From: Bacteroidota bacterium
GTDB taxonomy: Bacteria; Bacteroidota; Bacteroidia; UKL13-3
Assembly: GCA_010027395.1 (NCBI GenBank)
Contig: RGVD01000169.1
Coordinates: 1-5,753 of the forward strand
DNA length: 5,753 bases
Direction of reading: 5' to 3'
The notes below the pieces were generated by a model. It was not told the DNA's origin, did no database searches, and worked only from the letters and a program-made list of their open reading frames with translations. This document shows, piece after piece, positions 1 through 5,319 of this stretch (within the stretch, counting starts at the first letter, position 1; the number at the start of each line of letters is the position of its first letter). Both the position numbers and the translations under genes were made by a program.

Positions 1-77
1 GCAACTATCCCATGATGATCCAAGACGCTTGTTTTTAAATTATCACCTGCAATTTCCATAACACCATTCAATTTCAT
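1..77 (-). CDS. Probable N-terminus of an IS transposase (DUF4277/IS1634-like), cut by the window edge
   Basis: A minus-strand frame is open from an ATG at 77 to the left edge, giving 25 full residues. A second in-frame ATG at 59 gives a start reading MEIAGDNLKTSVLDHHGIVA. The LDHHGIVA stretch resembles the opening of the DUF4277 domain of IS1634-type transposases, which typically reads LDHLGxVA near the N-terminus. If correct, this is the 5' end of an insertion sequence whose body lies to the left, with one IS end somewhere in about 78-176. I could not identify a terminal inverted repeat because the other end is missing. The upstream frame closes at a TGA near 145, so the start is 77, 59 or a non-ATG codon between. 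The family call rests on one short motif from memory and could be wrong; the open frame is directly visible. Confidence 0.4.
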   Translation of the reverse strand, partial: MKLNGVMEIAGDNLKTSVLDHHGIV

Positions 78-176
78 CCATAAATAGTGCAGCAAAATAG
101 CATATCTTATCCAATTTGATAACCAATAATTAGAAAATTTCAATCAGGAAAAAGTTTTTAAAACTATCATAACACC

Positions 177-184
177 TATTTTTG
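177..184 (+). promoter_or_regulatory. Bacteroidota-type -7 promoter element (TATTTTTG)
   Basis: TATTTTTG is an exact match to the Bacteroidota -7 consensus TAnnTTTG and lies 18 bp before the ATG at 203. No clear -33 TTTG is seen about 20 bp upstream; a T-run at 155-159 sits in that area. Transcription would start near 190, giving a leader of about 13 nt. Confidence 0.45.
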
Positions 185-202
185 CAATAAAAGAAAAATT
201 AG

Positions 203-607
203 ATGTTAAAAGATATTATTGAACCAGATTTTGATGGTGTAGGAATTGCAGTTGTGAGGGAGACAAATGAATTGAATGAGTGGATTTGGAATGTGTATTT
301 GATAAATTTCAATAACGAGACCTTGACAGGGGTGCTTGTTAGCAGCAAAGGATACGGCACTATAGATGGGGAAAAGAGGGAGAGCTCAACCCTTAGACAT
401 TTTTTAGATACCATTGAACCACTATCCTATTTAAAAATTGAACCTATCATTGAAGATGTTTTTGTGCTAAATAATGAATATTGGTTGAGCTTTTACCTGA
501 ACGGAAAAATTTATGATAGGAAGTTTGTTTTTATGGAAAACACGATAGTAAAAGACAGATTACAACCTATAAATATTATTGATAAAAATGGAATGCTGCT
601 GATGTAA
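203..607 (+). CDS. Conserved hypothetical protein, 134 aa, cytosolic
   Basis: This 134-residue protein has no signal peptide, membrane segment or recognisable catalytic motif. It is rich in beta-prone, alternating hydrophobic stretches: GIAVVRE at 14-20, WNVYLINF at 29-36, LTGVLVSSKGYG at 41-52 and NEYWLSFYLNGKIYDRKFVF at 91-110. This suggests a small all-beta domain. From memory it resembles a short family common in Bacteroidota that databases sometimes label a phenylalanyl-tRNA synthetase alpha subunit. Nothing of the PheS core is present, so I would not transfer that name. The start is secure: an in-frame TAG immediately precedes the ATG, and a -7 promoter element lies 18 bp upstream. No Shine-Dalgarno is apparent. 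Its stop lies 3 bp from the stop of the opposing small gene at 611. Function is unknown; that it is a real gene is likely. Confidence 0.75.
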   Translation: MLKDIIEPDFDGVGIAVVRETNELNEWIWNVYLINFNNETLTGVLVSSKGYGTIDGEKRESSTLRHFLDTIEPLSYLKIEPIIEDVFVLNNEYWLSFYLNGKIYDRKFVFMENTIVKDRLQPINIIDKNGMLLM

Positions 608-610
608 TTG

Positions 611-805
611 CTATCTTTTACTGGATCTAATATCCATAGTGGATAAGATGGAATGAGGTTTTCCTAAATTTTCATAAATAATATTGGTTCCTTGCACATT
701 TTCAATCGTCCCAAAACCTTTAAATAATTTTTGACTAAACCCTATACATAGCACAACGTATAGCAAAACCAACATAATCAAAACCTGTTTACTTCTTGTT
801 TTCAT
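611..805 (-). CDS. Small single-pass membrane protein, hypothetical, 64 aa
   Basis: From the ATG at 805 the product is 64 residues. A basic N-terminus (MKTRSK) precedes one hydrophobic segment at about residues 7-22 (VLIMLVLLYVVLCIGF), followed by a polar tail of about 40 residues including NVQGTNIIYENLGKPHS. This fits an N-terminal signal anchor with an extracytoplasmic tail; the segment could also be a non-cleaved signal peptide. I do not recognise the family. An upstream in-frame GTG at 847 would add 14 residues, but the ATG is preferred because it directly precedes the positive-inside membrane segment and has a weak purine-rich AGAAAG ahead of it. An exact -7 promoter element at 861-868 on the same strand supports expression. 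The gene diverges from the serine hydrolase and converges with the gene ending at 607. Its short length leaves real doubt. Confidence 0.5.
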   Translation of the reverse strand: MKTRSKQVLIMLVLLYVVLCIGFSQKLFKGFGTIENVQGTNIIYENLGKPHSILSTMDIRSSKR

Positions 806-860
806 AGGCTTTCTAGCTTTTATTTCGATATATTTGACTACGCACACCTAATATTAGTTG

Positions 861-868
861 CAAAGTTA
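861..868 (-). promoter_or_regulatory. Bacteroidota-type -7 promoter element (TAACTTTG), minus strand
   Basis: Read on the minus strand, 868 to 861 is TAACTTTG, an exact TAnnTTTG match. It points towards the small membrane protein whose ATG is at 805, giving a leader of about 50 nt; from the alternative GTG at 847 the leader would be under 10 nt. The -33 region is an A/T homopolymer tract without a clear TTTG. Confidence 0.4.
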
Positions 869-967
869 GATGTGAATTGTAAAAAAAAATTTACTTTTTG
901 TTAAATTTCAATCATCATTTAATGAATATTAGTTTGATTTGCCTTTTTATGTAATAATCTATTCAAC

Positions 968-2122
968 ATGAAGATTTTAAAAAAAATATTAATAATCCTT
1001 TTATCACTAGCTATTATCACTGAAATTGCTATTCTAGTTAGTGGAAAAACTTTTCTAAACAAAGTTTTTGCTATGACAGTCTTTAGTGGCAAACTCAGTC
1101 CTGATATTGATGAAATGGACCTATTTGATAAAAGAGAGATTAAAACAGCTAGCCCTCAAGTTTGGCCTGTATCCTCAAATTACGGCAACTTAAAAGCCGA
1201 TACTGATTTATTGAATAAATGCGAAGAATACAAAACGGTTGCCTTCCTTGTAATCAAAAACGATTCACTTACATACGAAAAATACTGGGAGAATTATGGT
1301 AAAGATAGCTACACTAATTCATTTAGTATGGCTAAAAGTTTCACAGCTGCGCTAATTGGAGTGGCTTTGAAAGAAGGAAAAATCAAAACCATTGAAGAGA
1401 AGGTTGGAAATTATTTGCCCGAGTTCAAGGAAGGCGAAAAATCCAAAATCACCATCAGACACCTCCTTACAATGAGCAGTGGATTAGCCTTTGATGAAAC
1501 CTATTCAAGTCCTTGGGCATGGCCCAGTGAAGCATATTACGGACCTAATGTAAATAACATTACGATTAATGTTAAACCAGCATCTGAACCCGGAAAAACA
1601 TGGATCTACAAGGGTGGAGACACCCAACTGCTAGGTATGATTTTAAAAAAGATTACAGGTAAAAACATAGCCAACTATGCTTCTGAAAAACTATGGCAGC
1701 CTATGGGTGCCGAAATGCCTGCTTACTGGAGTTTGGATGAAAAAGGAATGGAAAAGGTGAGCTGCTGCTGGTACACCAATGCGCGTGATTTTGCACGTTT
1801 TGCCAAATTATATATGAATTATGGGAATTGGAATGGCACACAACTTATTGATAGCAGTTATATTGCGGAATCAATACAAGTAGCTCCTTTAAAAGACAAA
1901 GATGGAAAAGACAATGACAAATATGGTTTTCAATGGTGGGTAATGAAACATAAAGGTCATGATATATTTTATTGCAGAGGTATTAGAGGACAATACATTT
2001 TTGCCATACCTGACGAAAAAATGATTGTGGTGAGGCTTGGACATAAAAGGGCTTCAAAAAAAGGTGATGAATTACCTGAAGACATATATGTTTATTTAGA
2101 TGCAGCCTTAGGTCTTAAGTAA
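968..2122 (+). CDS. Membrane-anchored serine hydrolase of the beta-lactamase/PBP fold (class C-like, COG1680)
   Basis: The 384-residue protein starts with a basic patch and a hydrophobic segment (about 7-24) that acts as a signal anchor or signal peptide, placing the enzyme outside the cytoplasmic membrane. Family motifs are visible. The nucleophile tetrad S120-M-A-K123 lies in NSFSMAKSF and matches SxxK. The second motif is probably Y214-K-G216 in GKTWIYKGGDTQLLG. The region corresponding to KTG/HxG is probably C336-R-G338 followed by IRGQYIFAIPD. The segment ITIRHLLTMSSGLAFDE (161-177) is the hallmark 'RHLLTHTSGL' region. Members of this family (Pfam Beta-lactamase, PF00144) are esterases, amidases, D-aminopeptidases or carboxypeptidase-like enzymes; the substrate cannot be read from the sequence and antibiotic resistance should not be assumed. 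A weak promoter-like TTAGTTTG (one mismatch to TAnnTTTG) lies at 929-936. The stop is 4 bp from the convergent nhaA stop. Confidence 0.9.
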   Translation: MKILKKILIILLSLAIITEIAILVSGKTFLNKVFAMTVFSGKLSPDIDEMDLFDKREIKTASPQVWPVSSNYGNLKADTDLLNKCEEYKTVAFLVIKNDSLTYEKYWENYGKDSYTNSFSMAKSFTAALIGVALKEGKIKTIEEKVGNYLPEFKEGEKSKITIRHLLTMSSGLAFDETYSSPWAWPSEAYYGPNVNNITINVKPASEPGKTWIYKGGDTQLLGMILKKITGKNIANYASEKLWQPMGAEMPAYWSLDEKGMEKVSCCWYTNARDFARFAKLYMNYGNWNGTQLIDSSYIAESIQVAPLKDKDGKDNDKYGFQWWVMKHKGHDIFYCRGIRGQYIFAIPDEKMIVVRLGHKRASKKGDELPEDIYVYLDAALGLK

Positions 2123-2126
2123 TAAA

Positions 2127-3275
2127 CTAATTTGTTTGAGATGGTCTTGGACTAACTATTCTAAGGTATAAATACCCTATAATACCCGCAATTAAGGACG
2201 CTAGCAAAATCAATAGCTTCGAATTAATTATAATCTCATTGTTATCAAATGACAATAGGGTTATAAATATTGACATGGTAAATCCAATTCCACCTAAAAT
2301 GCCTGCCCCAAGAATTTGTTTCCAATTTACATCATCAGGCAAATTGCACCAACCAATTAAGACTGCCGCATAACTGAACAAAACTACTCCTATTGGTTTG
2401 CCAATTATCAAGCCTAGGGCAATTCCTAAACTATTGGCCTGAGTTAGTACCTCAGAAAAGTCTGCGTTTAATAAGATGGCTGTATTCGCTAAAGCAAACA
2501 ATGGCAAAATCAAATAGGCAACAGGCTTATGTAAAAAATGTTGAAGTTTGATAGATATGGAAGACTCATCACCTTTACCAAATGGTATGGCAAATGCCAA
2601 CAGAACCCCAGTAATGGTAGCATGTATGCCTGAGTGCAGCATAAAATACCACATAAAAACTCCCCCAATCAAATAAGGAATGAGTGAATATACTTTTAAC
2701 CTATTTAGAATTAATAAAAAACCGAAAATTCCTAATGATATCAATAGGTTTGACCAAATAATAGTTCCTGTATAGAATATTGCTATGACCAATATGGCAC
2801 CTAAATCATCAATTACCGCTAAGGCTGTAAGAAACACTTTGAGTGAAGCGGGAATTCTATTTCCAAGTAAAGATAATATTCCTAAAGCAAAGGCAATATC
2901 AGTAGCCATAGGAATACCTGCCCCTGATAGATTGGCCTTTTGAATATTAAAACCAAAATAAATAACTACCGGAAGTATCATGCCTCCTAGTGCAGCCATC
3001 ATAGGTAATAAGGCATTTTTCAGGTTGGATAATTCGCCATTATACACTTCCCTTTCAAGTTCCAAACCAATGAGCAAAAAGAAAATGGCCATTAAGCCAT
3101 CGTTTATCCAATGCTCAATGTTTTCGCCAAACAAAGGCCAATGCCAAATATGCAAATACGCTTCCGAAAAGCTAGAATTTACCAATAGCAATGACAGCAT
3201 GGTACAAAGCATTAGGATAATGCCACCTGCTTTCTCACTTTCAAAAAACTCTTTAAATAACTTAGTTAACTGCAT
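2127..3275 (-). CDS. nhaA: Na+/H+ antiporter NhaA
   Basis: NhaA is an inner-membrane electrogenic antiporter that expels one Na+ (or Li+) for two H+, used in sodium and alkaline pH homeostasis. The 382-residue product matches the usual length (E. coli 388) and is hydrophobic throughout, as expected for 12 membrane helices. Key residues are conserved with a constant offset from E. coli: D126 in MATDIAFALG (E. coli D133), D156-D157 in AVIDDLGA (D163-D164, the ion-binding pair), K293 in IGKPIG (K300) and H218 in HSGIHAT (H225, pH response). D59 in WINDG and E72 in GLELER also fit. The C-terminal GGIGFTMSIFI motif is typical. The ATG follows AAAGGGGCGA, one of the few Shine-Dalgarno-like sequences in the window. 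mazG lies 53 bp upstream on the same strand, so the two may be cotranscribed. Confidence 0.97.
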   Translation of the reverse strand: MQLTKLFKEFFESEKAGGIILMLCTMLSLLLVNSSFSEAYLHIWHWPLFGENIEHWINDGLMAIFFLLIGLELEREVYNGELSNLKNALLPMMAALGGMILPVVIYFGFNIQKANLSGAGIPMATDIAFALGILSLLGNRIPASLKVFLTALAVIDDLGAILVIAIFYTGTIIWSNLLISLGIFGFLLILNRLKVYSLIPYLIGGVFMWYFMLHSGIHATITGVLLAFAIPFGKGDESSISIKLQHFLHKPVAYLILPLFALANTAILLNADFSEVLTQANSLGIALGLIIGKPIGVVLFSYAAVLIGWCNLPDDVNWKQILGAGILGGIGFTMSIFITLLSFDNNEIIINSKLLILLASLIAGIIGYLYLRIVSPRPSQTN

Positions 3276-3278
3276 TCG

Positions 3279-3285
3279 CCCCTTT
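3279..3285 (-). promoter_or_regulatory. Shine-Dalgarno-like site of nhaA
   Basis: On the minus strand AAAGGGG ends 3 nt before the nhaA ATG (AAAGGGGCGAATG). The G-run stands out in an AT-rich region where other genes lack such a site. The spacing is short for a classical ribosome binding site, so its function is plausible rather than certain. Confidence 0.4.
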
Positions 3286-3287
3286 GG

Positions 3288-3343
3288 TAATTCTTAATTT
3301 CAAATTCTTAATTCCTAATTCTTGATTCCTAATTCTCAATTAT
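3288..3343. repeat. Degenerate 7-bp tandem repeat (TAATTCY), eight units
   Basis: Eight successive 7-mers can be read without a gap: taattct, taatttc, aaattct, taattcc, taattct, tgattcc, taattct, caattat. The consensus is TAATTCY on the plus strand (RGAATTA on the minus). The array fills nearly the whole mazG-nhaA gap and supplies the last mazG codons and its TAG stop (3329-3331). It resembles the heptanucleotide short tandem repeats known from filamentous cyanobacteria, but relatedness is not implied. Such arrays can change copy number by slippage, which would alter the spacing between the two genes. Confidence 0.85.
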
Positions 3344-4117
3344 TTTGGCTTCATTCCAAATGGCATCCATTTCTTCTAAGCTCATATCCGTTAGTTTTTT
3401 ATTCAGGGCATTGGCTCTTTCTTCAATAAACATGAACCTCTTTAGAAATTTTTGATTGGTAAATTCCAAAGCATCATCAGGGTTTAAGTTACTTTTTCTT
3501 GCAAGGTTTATCATGGCAAATAACAAATCGCCAAATTCCTCTTGAGATTTCTGAAGGTTGTTGCTTTGACTTAACTCCTCCTTAAATTCAATCAACTCCT
3601 CCTCCACTTTAGCCCATACTTGATCTGCTGTGTTCCAATCAAAACCAACTTGTGCAGCTTTTTCTTGCATTCTCAATGCTTTGATAATAGATGGGGTGCC
3701 TTTACTAACACCACTTAACACAGACTTATTACCCTCTTTCAATTTCAGTTGTTCCCAATTTTCTTTTACTTGTTCAGCATTTTCAACCTTCACATCGCCA
3801 TAGATATGAGGATGTCTACTTATCAATTTTTCACAAAGGCTATTTATTACATCAGCTATGTCGAAGTTATTGCTTTCACTGCCAATACGGGCATAAAAAA
3901 CAATATGTAGCAATACATCACCCAATTCTTTCTTTATTTCGGTTGGGTTGTTTTGAATAATAGCATCCGCTAACTCATAGGTTTCCTCTATGGTTAAATG
4001 TCTTAGGCTTTCGTTGGTTTGTTTCATATCCCAAGGACATTTTTCGCGTAATTCGTCCATTACATCTAGCAGGCGAGAAAAAGCCTGCAATTTTTGTTCT
4101 TTAGTATTTGATGGCAT
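3329..4117 (-). CDS. mazG: Nucleoside triphosphate pyrophosphohydrolase MazG
   Basis: MazG hydrolyses (d)NTPs, including damaged ones, to the monophosphate and pyrophosphate in the cytosol; in E. coli it also influences ppGpp levels. At 262 residues it is the full two-domain form (E. coli 263). The N-terminal domain shows LREKCPWD (23-30), the metal-binding E44-E45-x-x-E48 in TIEETYELAD, and E64-x-x-D67 in KKELGDVLLH. The C-terminal domain repeats the pattern with VGFDW (157-161), E173-E174-L-I-E177, and E194-x-x-D197 in EEFGDLLFA. Both all-alpha NTP-PPase domains thus keep their acidic residues. The ATG at 4117 is preferred because the segment before CPWD (LQAFSRLLDVMDELRE) is normal for this family; the later M20 would remove it. 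The -7 element ends only 4 bp before the ATG, so the mRNA may be almost leaderless. nhaA follows 53 bp downstream. Confidence 0.97.
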   Translation of the reverse strand: MPSNTKEQKLQAFSRLLDVMDELREKCPWDMKQTNESLRHLTIEETYELADAIIQNNPTEIKKELGDVLLHIVFYARIGSESNNFDIADVINSLCEKLISRHPHIYGDVKVENAEQVKENWEQLKLKEGNKSVLSGVSKGTPSIIKALRMQEKAAQVGFDWNTADQVWAKVEEELIEFKEELSQSNNLQKSQEEFGDLLFAMINLARKSNLNPDDALEFTNQKFLKRFMFIEERANALNKKLTDMSLEEMDAIWNEAKIIEN

Positions 4118-4121
4118 TGGG

Positions 4122-4129
4122 CAAATGTA
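4122..4129 (-). promoter_or_regulatory. -7 promoter element of mazG (TACATTTG), near-leaderless
   Basis: On the minus strand 4129 to 4122 reads TACATTTG, an exact TAnnTTTG match, ending 4 bp before the mazG ATG. With normal spacing transcription would begin at or beside the start codon. No TTTG -33 box is seen; the expected position (about 4149-4153) lies inside the inverted repeat at 4139-4167. Confidence 0.45.
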
Positions 4130-4138
4130 GGTAAACTA

Positions 4139-4167
4139 AAAAAGCTGTGCACGATACACAGCTTTTT
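4139..4167. terminator. Symmetric hairpin with U-tracts on both strands: bidirectional terminator or operator
   Basis: AAAAAGCTGTG (4139-4149) is perfectly complementary to CACAGCTTTTT (4157-4167) across a 7-nt loop (4150-4156). Read either way, a GC-containing stem is followed by a T-run, the form of a Rho-independent terminator. No annotated gene ends at it on either strand: mazG starts 22 bp to the left and the lipoprotein gene starts about 290 bp to the right. It may end transcripts from the repeat region, or insulate mazG. Alternatively it is a regulator-binding palindrome covering the -33 region of the mazG promoter. Confidence 0.6.
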
Positions 4168-4198
4168 ATTTATTATGTTGAATATACAAACTACCCCC

Positions 4199-4291
4199 CC
4201 ACTGTTCGTAGAGTCTTGTGTACTGGACAATAGCTTAGCTGACTACGAATAAATAAATGAAAAATGAGTTTGCAACTCATCCATGTTTAAA
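4199..4291. repeat. Copy A of a roughly 90-bp dispersed direct repeat
   Basis: The core 4213-4281 matches 5385-5453 at 65 of 69 positions. Weaker similarity extends left to 4199 (one substitution, two 1-nt gaps) and right to 4291 (7 of 10). Internal symmetry is visible. TTCGTA (4205-4210) and GTC (4213-4215) pair with GAC-TACGAA (4241-4249) around two small hairpins, TTGT/ACAA (4216-4230) and AGC/GCT (4232-4240). Further right, ATGAGTT (4264-4270) pairs with AACTCAT (4274-4280). No transposase frame is associated. It is probably a non-autonomous repeat or the remnant of an element. Confidence 0.85.
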
Positions 4292-4401
4292 GGTTGCCAC
4301 CAACAACATTTAACCCCAAGCGCATAAACCACCCCACAGCCAAACACCATACAAAAACAAATACTTATAACGCTATTTCGTTCTTATACACAAAAATATA
4401 A

Positions 4402-4434
4402 CTTGCTTTTTTGCAGATATTTAATTAATCTTTG
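4402..4434 (+). promoter_or_regulatory. Candidate promoter of the lipoprotein gene
   Basis: CTTG (4402-4405) as a -33-like box is followed 21 bp later by AATCTTTG (4427-4434), seven of eight matches to the TAnnTTTG -7 consensus. The ATG lies 25 bp further on, leaving a leader of about 20 nt. The spacing fits the Bacteroidota arrangement; the boxes are imperfect. Confidence 0.35.
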
Positions 4435-4459
4435 TTAAAACTAAAATTAAACATTCATT

Positions 4460-5083
4460 ATGAAAATACAACTACTTTGCATTTCTATTTTTACAATACT
4501 GCTAATACATGCTTGCAAGCAAGACCCGTCTTCTTATTGCCCAAGTTATAGCACTAATTATCAAAAATTAGGGTTAGAAATAATAAATCAAACTCCGTAC
4601 TTTTCTGATAAAGCATTTGATTCTATTAGATTCATAAATGATAAAAGCGAAATTGTAACATTTGTAAAATGGAATGTTGATACAAGTTGGTATTGTACTA
4701 ACGATTATAGTAATCCTAATTGCCCTAAAAATAATGCAAATTGTTATCAAATTATAAATAATACATATAACACTATTAAGGGGAATGGAAATTTTGGTGT
4801 TAAAATTGAAAAAATGAGTACCCAAGGTTACCCCAATAATATTAGAATAAAAGTAAATGATTTAAATTTTGACTTAGATATTGGCTGGTTTGATACATCC
4901 TTCGGATATGAGTATTATATAGGGAATGTAGTTTTGAATAGCGTTAAGTATGAAAATGCAATTTTTGCATATTCTATTTTAGGGGATACTTCCTCAAGCA
5001 GTATTATTTTGAATAAAACATTCGGTTTATTAAAATTTAACAATAAAGCTCAGAATACAACATTAACCTTAATAAAACCATGA
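4460..5083 (+). CDS. Putative lipoprotein of unknown function, 207 aa
   Basis: The N-terminus has a hydrophobic signal sequence ending in the lipobox-like LIHAC with Cys19. It is followed by KQD, which resembles the charged lipoprotein export signal that sends Bacteroidota lipoproteins to the outer membrane surface. The mature part is rich in Asn, Tyr, Ser and Ile. It has a cluster of cysteines near the middle (WYCTNDYSNPNCPKNNANCY, about 77-96) that could form disulfides, and many short beta-prone segments (IRIKVNDLNFDLDIGWFD at about 128-145; YEYYIGNVVLNSVKYENAIF). I do not recognise a family. The composition is more AT-rich than nhaA or mazG, consistent with an accessory gene. There is no Shine-Dalgarno before the ATG. 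The stop overlaps the next start by ATGA, so the two genes are probably cotranscribed and translationally coupled. Repeat copies A and B flank the pair. Confidence 0.8.
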   Translation: MKIQLLCISIFTILLIHACKQDPSSYCPSYSTNYQKLGLEIINQTPYFSDKAFDSIRFINDKSEIVTFVKWNVDTSWYCTNDYSNPNCPKNNANCYQIINNTYNTIKGNGNFGVKIEKMSTQGYPNNIRIKVNDLNFDLDIGWFDTSFGYEYYIGNVVLNSVKYENAIFAYSILGDTSSSSIILNKTFGLLKFNNKAQNTTLTLIKP

Positions 5084-5319
5084 CCAAATTCAATTTATTT
5101 TTGTTAAAATTATTGTTGGTAATTTTACCTTCATCAATAGCTAGCTCGCAAAATTGTACTGATGTAAAAGAGTTGTTTCGAAAACGTCACATTATTAGTG
5201 AAATGACATACGGACACCCTTATACTACATTTGATAGGCATAATGCAAATTATAAAAATTTAGATAATGCAATTGATAATATTAGGAAAAATATCCCGCA
5301 GTCGCTAGCGTCTCGCTAG
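5080..5319 (+). CDS. Short exported protein of unknown function, possibly 3'-truncated
   Basis: The 79-residue product begins with a clear signal peptide (MTKFNLFLLKLLLVILPSSIASSQ), probably cleaved near residues 21-24, leaving a mature part of only about 55 residues: NCTDVKELFRKRHIIS, then MTYGHPYTTFDRHNANY, then NLDNAIDNIRKN. The start overlaps the preceding stop by 4 nt (ATGA) with no Shine-Dalgarno, indicating translational coupling with the lipoprotein. The last residues (about SLASR) and the TAG stop are encoded by a palindromic hairpin (5302-5322) whose GC content differs from the surrounding gene. This suggests that a longer gene was cut by insertion or rearrangement and that its 3' part is gone; the sequence to the right soon becomes repeat copy B and the trxB terminator. 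No family is recognised. It may be a pseudogene fragment. Confidence 0.6.
   Translation: MTKFNLFLLKLLLVILPSSIASSQNCTDVKELFRKRHIISEMTYGHPYTTFDRHNANYKNLDNAIDNIRKNIPQSLASR

Larger units (their letters stand above)
4118..4459. other. Gene-free stretch between mazG and the lipoprotein gene
   Basis: This 342-bp stretch holds, in order, the mazG -7 element, a strong symmetric hairpin (4139-4167), a run of seven C (4194-4200), copy A of the repeat (4199-4291), a strongly G-poor plus-strand segment (about 4295-4375) and a probable promoter for the lipoprotein gene (4402-4434). One short minus-strand frame (4243-4350, 35 codons, ATG to TAG) runs through copy A; I do not call it a gene. No tRNA or other known RNA family was recognised. 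Confidence 0.6.

Noticed and set aside
203..607. Naming this gene as a phenylalanyl-tRNA synthetase subunit
   Set aside because: At 134 residues it has none of the class II synthetase motifs; any such label would be a carried-over misannotation.
631..645. Hairpin TATCCA-TAG-TGGATA as a terminator for the gene ending at 607
   Set aside because: The stem is only 6 bp, no T-run follows, and it lies within the coding sequence of the opposing small gene.
968..2122. Calling this an antibiotic-resistance beta-lactamase (AmpC)
   Set aside because: The fold and SxxK are shared, but the second and third motifs (YKG, CRG) and the sequence style fit the broad serine hydrolase group rather than true AmpC enzymes.
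2980..3297. Plus-strand open frame of 105 codons
   Set aside because: It is entirely antisense to the well-supported nhaA gene and has no family resemblance. The same applies to the minus-strand frames at 199-414 and 4574-4825.
3288..3343. CRISPR-like array
   Set aside because: The units are 7 bp with no spacers; this is a simple tandem repeat, and no cas genes are present.
4146..4160. CRP/FNR-type operator (TGTG...CACA) in the hairpin
   Set aside because: The gap between the arms is 7 nt, while the CRP-type consensus has 8 between TGTG and CACA. The long A/T flanks fit a terminator at least as well.
4178..4314. Integron attC site: RYYYAAC (ATTTAAC, 4308-4314) and GTTRRRY (GTTGAAT, 4178-4184) are both present
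   Set aside because: The two heptamers are in the wrong order for an attC site, no paired inner sites are seen, and no integrase or cassette array is present.
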